Source: Pseudomonadota bacterium (GTDB lineage Bacteria; Pseudomonadota; Alphaproteobacteria; Rhizobiales; Xanthobacteraceae). Taken from it: a DNA stretch of 5,465 nucleotides. The stretch is from assembly GCA_023430245.1 (NCBI GenBank), contig JAEZBA010000607.1, positions 1 through 5,465 of the forward strand, given 5' to 3'. This document shows, piece after piece, positions 5,046-5,465 of the stretch (position 1 is the stretch's first letter; every line of letters starts with the position of its first letter). Position numbers and translations under genes: made by a program. The notes beneath the pieces are model-generated. The model saw only the letters and a list, made by a program, of their open reading frames with translations, was not told the DNA's origin and searched no databases.

Positions 5046-5465
5046 CAGATCATCCTCGCGTTCTTGAAGTTGCTGGTGTCGCCGCTGCTGCGCTTCTTCG
5101 CCAGCGCATCCATCTGCTTGCGATAGCGTTCGCGGAATTCCGGTCGTGCGCGTGGCGCCTCTTCCCACACGCCGGCGTTGTCGCCCGCTCCCACATCCCC
5201 GAAGAACTCGCGCATCGCATCGAAGCGCGCTTTGTTGCGCAGGGCTGCATTGACAACCTGCGCCAGCGATCCCGCACCGGCCGGCCCCATCAGCGGGCGC
5301 GCCGAAATCAGATTGGTGAAGTACAGCGCCGGAATCGCCATCTCCTTGGCCTTCTGTACGACCGGAGTGGTGCCGATGGCGAGATCAGGCTCGAATTCGG
5401 CGAGCGCCGCGAGGTCCTGCTCGAGCGAAGCGCGATACTGGACATGGACGCCCCGCGCCTCGAGC
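5045..5465 (-). CDS. bchY: Chlorophyllide a reductase subunit Y, C-terminal part (5' end outside the window)
   Basis: BchY is one of the two catalytic subunits (BchY/BchZ) of chlorophyllide a reductase. With the BchX iron protein, this nitrogenase-like enzyme reduces ring B of chlorophyllide a to the bacteriochlorin level in the cytoplasm. The window holds the last 139 codons, read in frame from the edge to a TGA at 5047-5045. Recognisable family sequence is the stretch with IGTTPVVQKAKE, then PALYFTNLISARP and LMGPAGAGSLAQVVNAA. A charged, Arg/Lys-rich tail follows and ends in KNARMI. The amino-terminal cluster-binding cysteines lie outside the window, so catalytic competence cannot be judged here. 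The stop codon overlaps the bchZ start (TGATG), which suggests translational coupling of two subunits needed in equal amounts. Identification is by recalled family sequence plus the unambiguous bchZ neighbour. Confidence 0.93.
   Translation of the reverse strand, partial: LEARGVHVQYRASLEQDLAALAEFEPDLAIGTTPVVQKAKEMAIPALYFTNLISARPLMGPAGAGSLAQVVNAALRNKARFDAMREFFGDVGAGDNAGVWEEAPRARPEFRERYRKQMDALAKKRSSGDTSNFKNARMI

Noticed and set aside
5046..5168. Extension of the bchZ frame upstream to an ATG at 5168
   Set aside because: It overlaps bchY in another phase and encodes low-complexity, non-family sequence; the ATG at 5045 with GAGGAT gives the standard BchZ N-terminus.

Overview
The window is the reaction-centre end of an aerobic or facultative purple-bacterial photosynthesis gene cluster. 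Every supported gene lies on the minus strand, so transcription runs from position 5465 towards position 1. The order is bchY (5' end cut by the window edge) > bchZ > pufQ-like gene > pufB > pufA > pufL > pufM > heme oxygenase (3' end cut by the window edge). High GC, the bchYZ-puf arrangement and reaction-centre and LH1 sequences of the purple alphaproteobacterial type suggest an alphaproteobacterium. A pufM not followed by pufC or pufX, with a heme oxygenase behind it, points to the Rhodopseudomonas / photosynthetic Bradyrhizobium group. That placement is inference from recalled families, not from a search.

Right part (about 3594-5465): bchY and bchZ encode the two catalytic subunits of chlorophyllide a reductase, the nitrogenase-like enzyme that makes the bacteriochlorin ring. 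They overlap by one base in a TGATG junction. The small membrane protein gene follows after 21 bases with a strong AGGAGG and is most likely pufQ. A 245-base leader (3091-3335) without a credible gene separates it from pufB and carries several hairpins.

Middle (787-3090): pufB and pufA encode the LH1 antenna polypeptides, and pufL and pufM the core reaction-centre subunits. The pufB-pufA and pufL-pufM junctions are tight (11 and 15 bases). The pufA-pufL gap is 112 bases and holds two strong hairpins, the expected place for the mRNA-stability element that raises antenna over reaction-centre synthesis. Pigment and iron ligands are intact in L and M. The quinone-B proton pathway carries the Asn-L213 / Asp-M44 arrangement known from Blastochloris viridis, rather than the Rhodobacter sphaeroides one.

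Left part (1-787): a heme oxygenase gene starts in a TGATG overlap with the pufM stop and remains open to the window edge. It has the heme-ligand His helix and the YxRYxGDLSGGQ distal-helix motif. Its N-terminal extension of about 50 residues contains a Cys-Pro motif and is encoded by DNA unusually rich in dyads. Its product would be biliverdin, the chromophore of bacteriophytochromes, so the operon may join pigment-protein synthesis to the supply of a light-sensor chromophore. No RNA genes, mobile elements or CRISPR arrays were seen.
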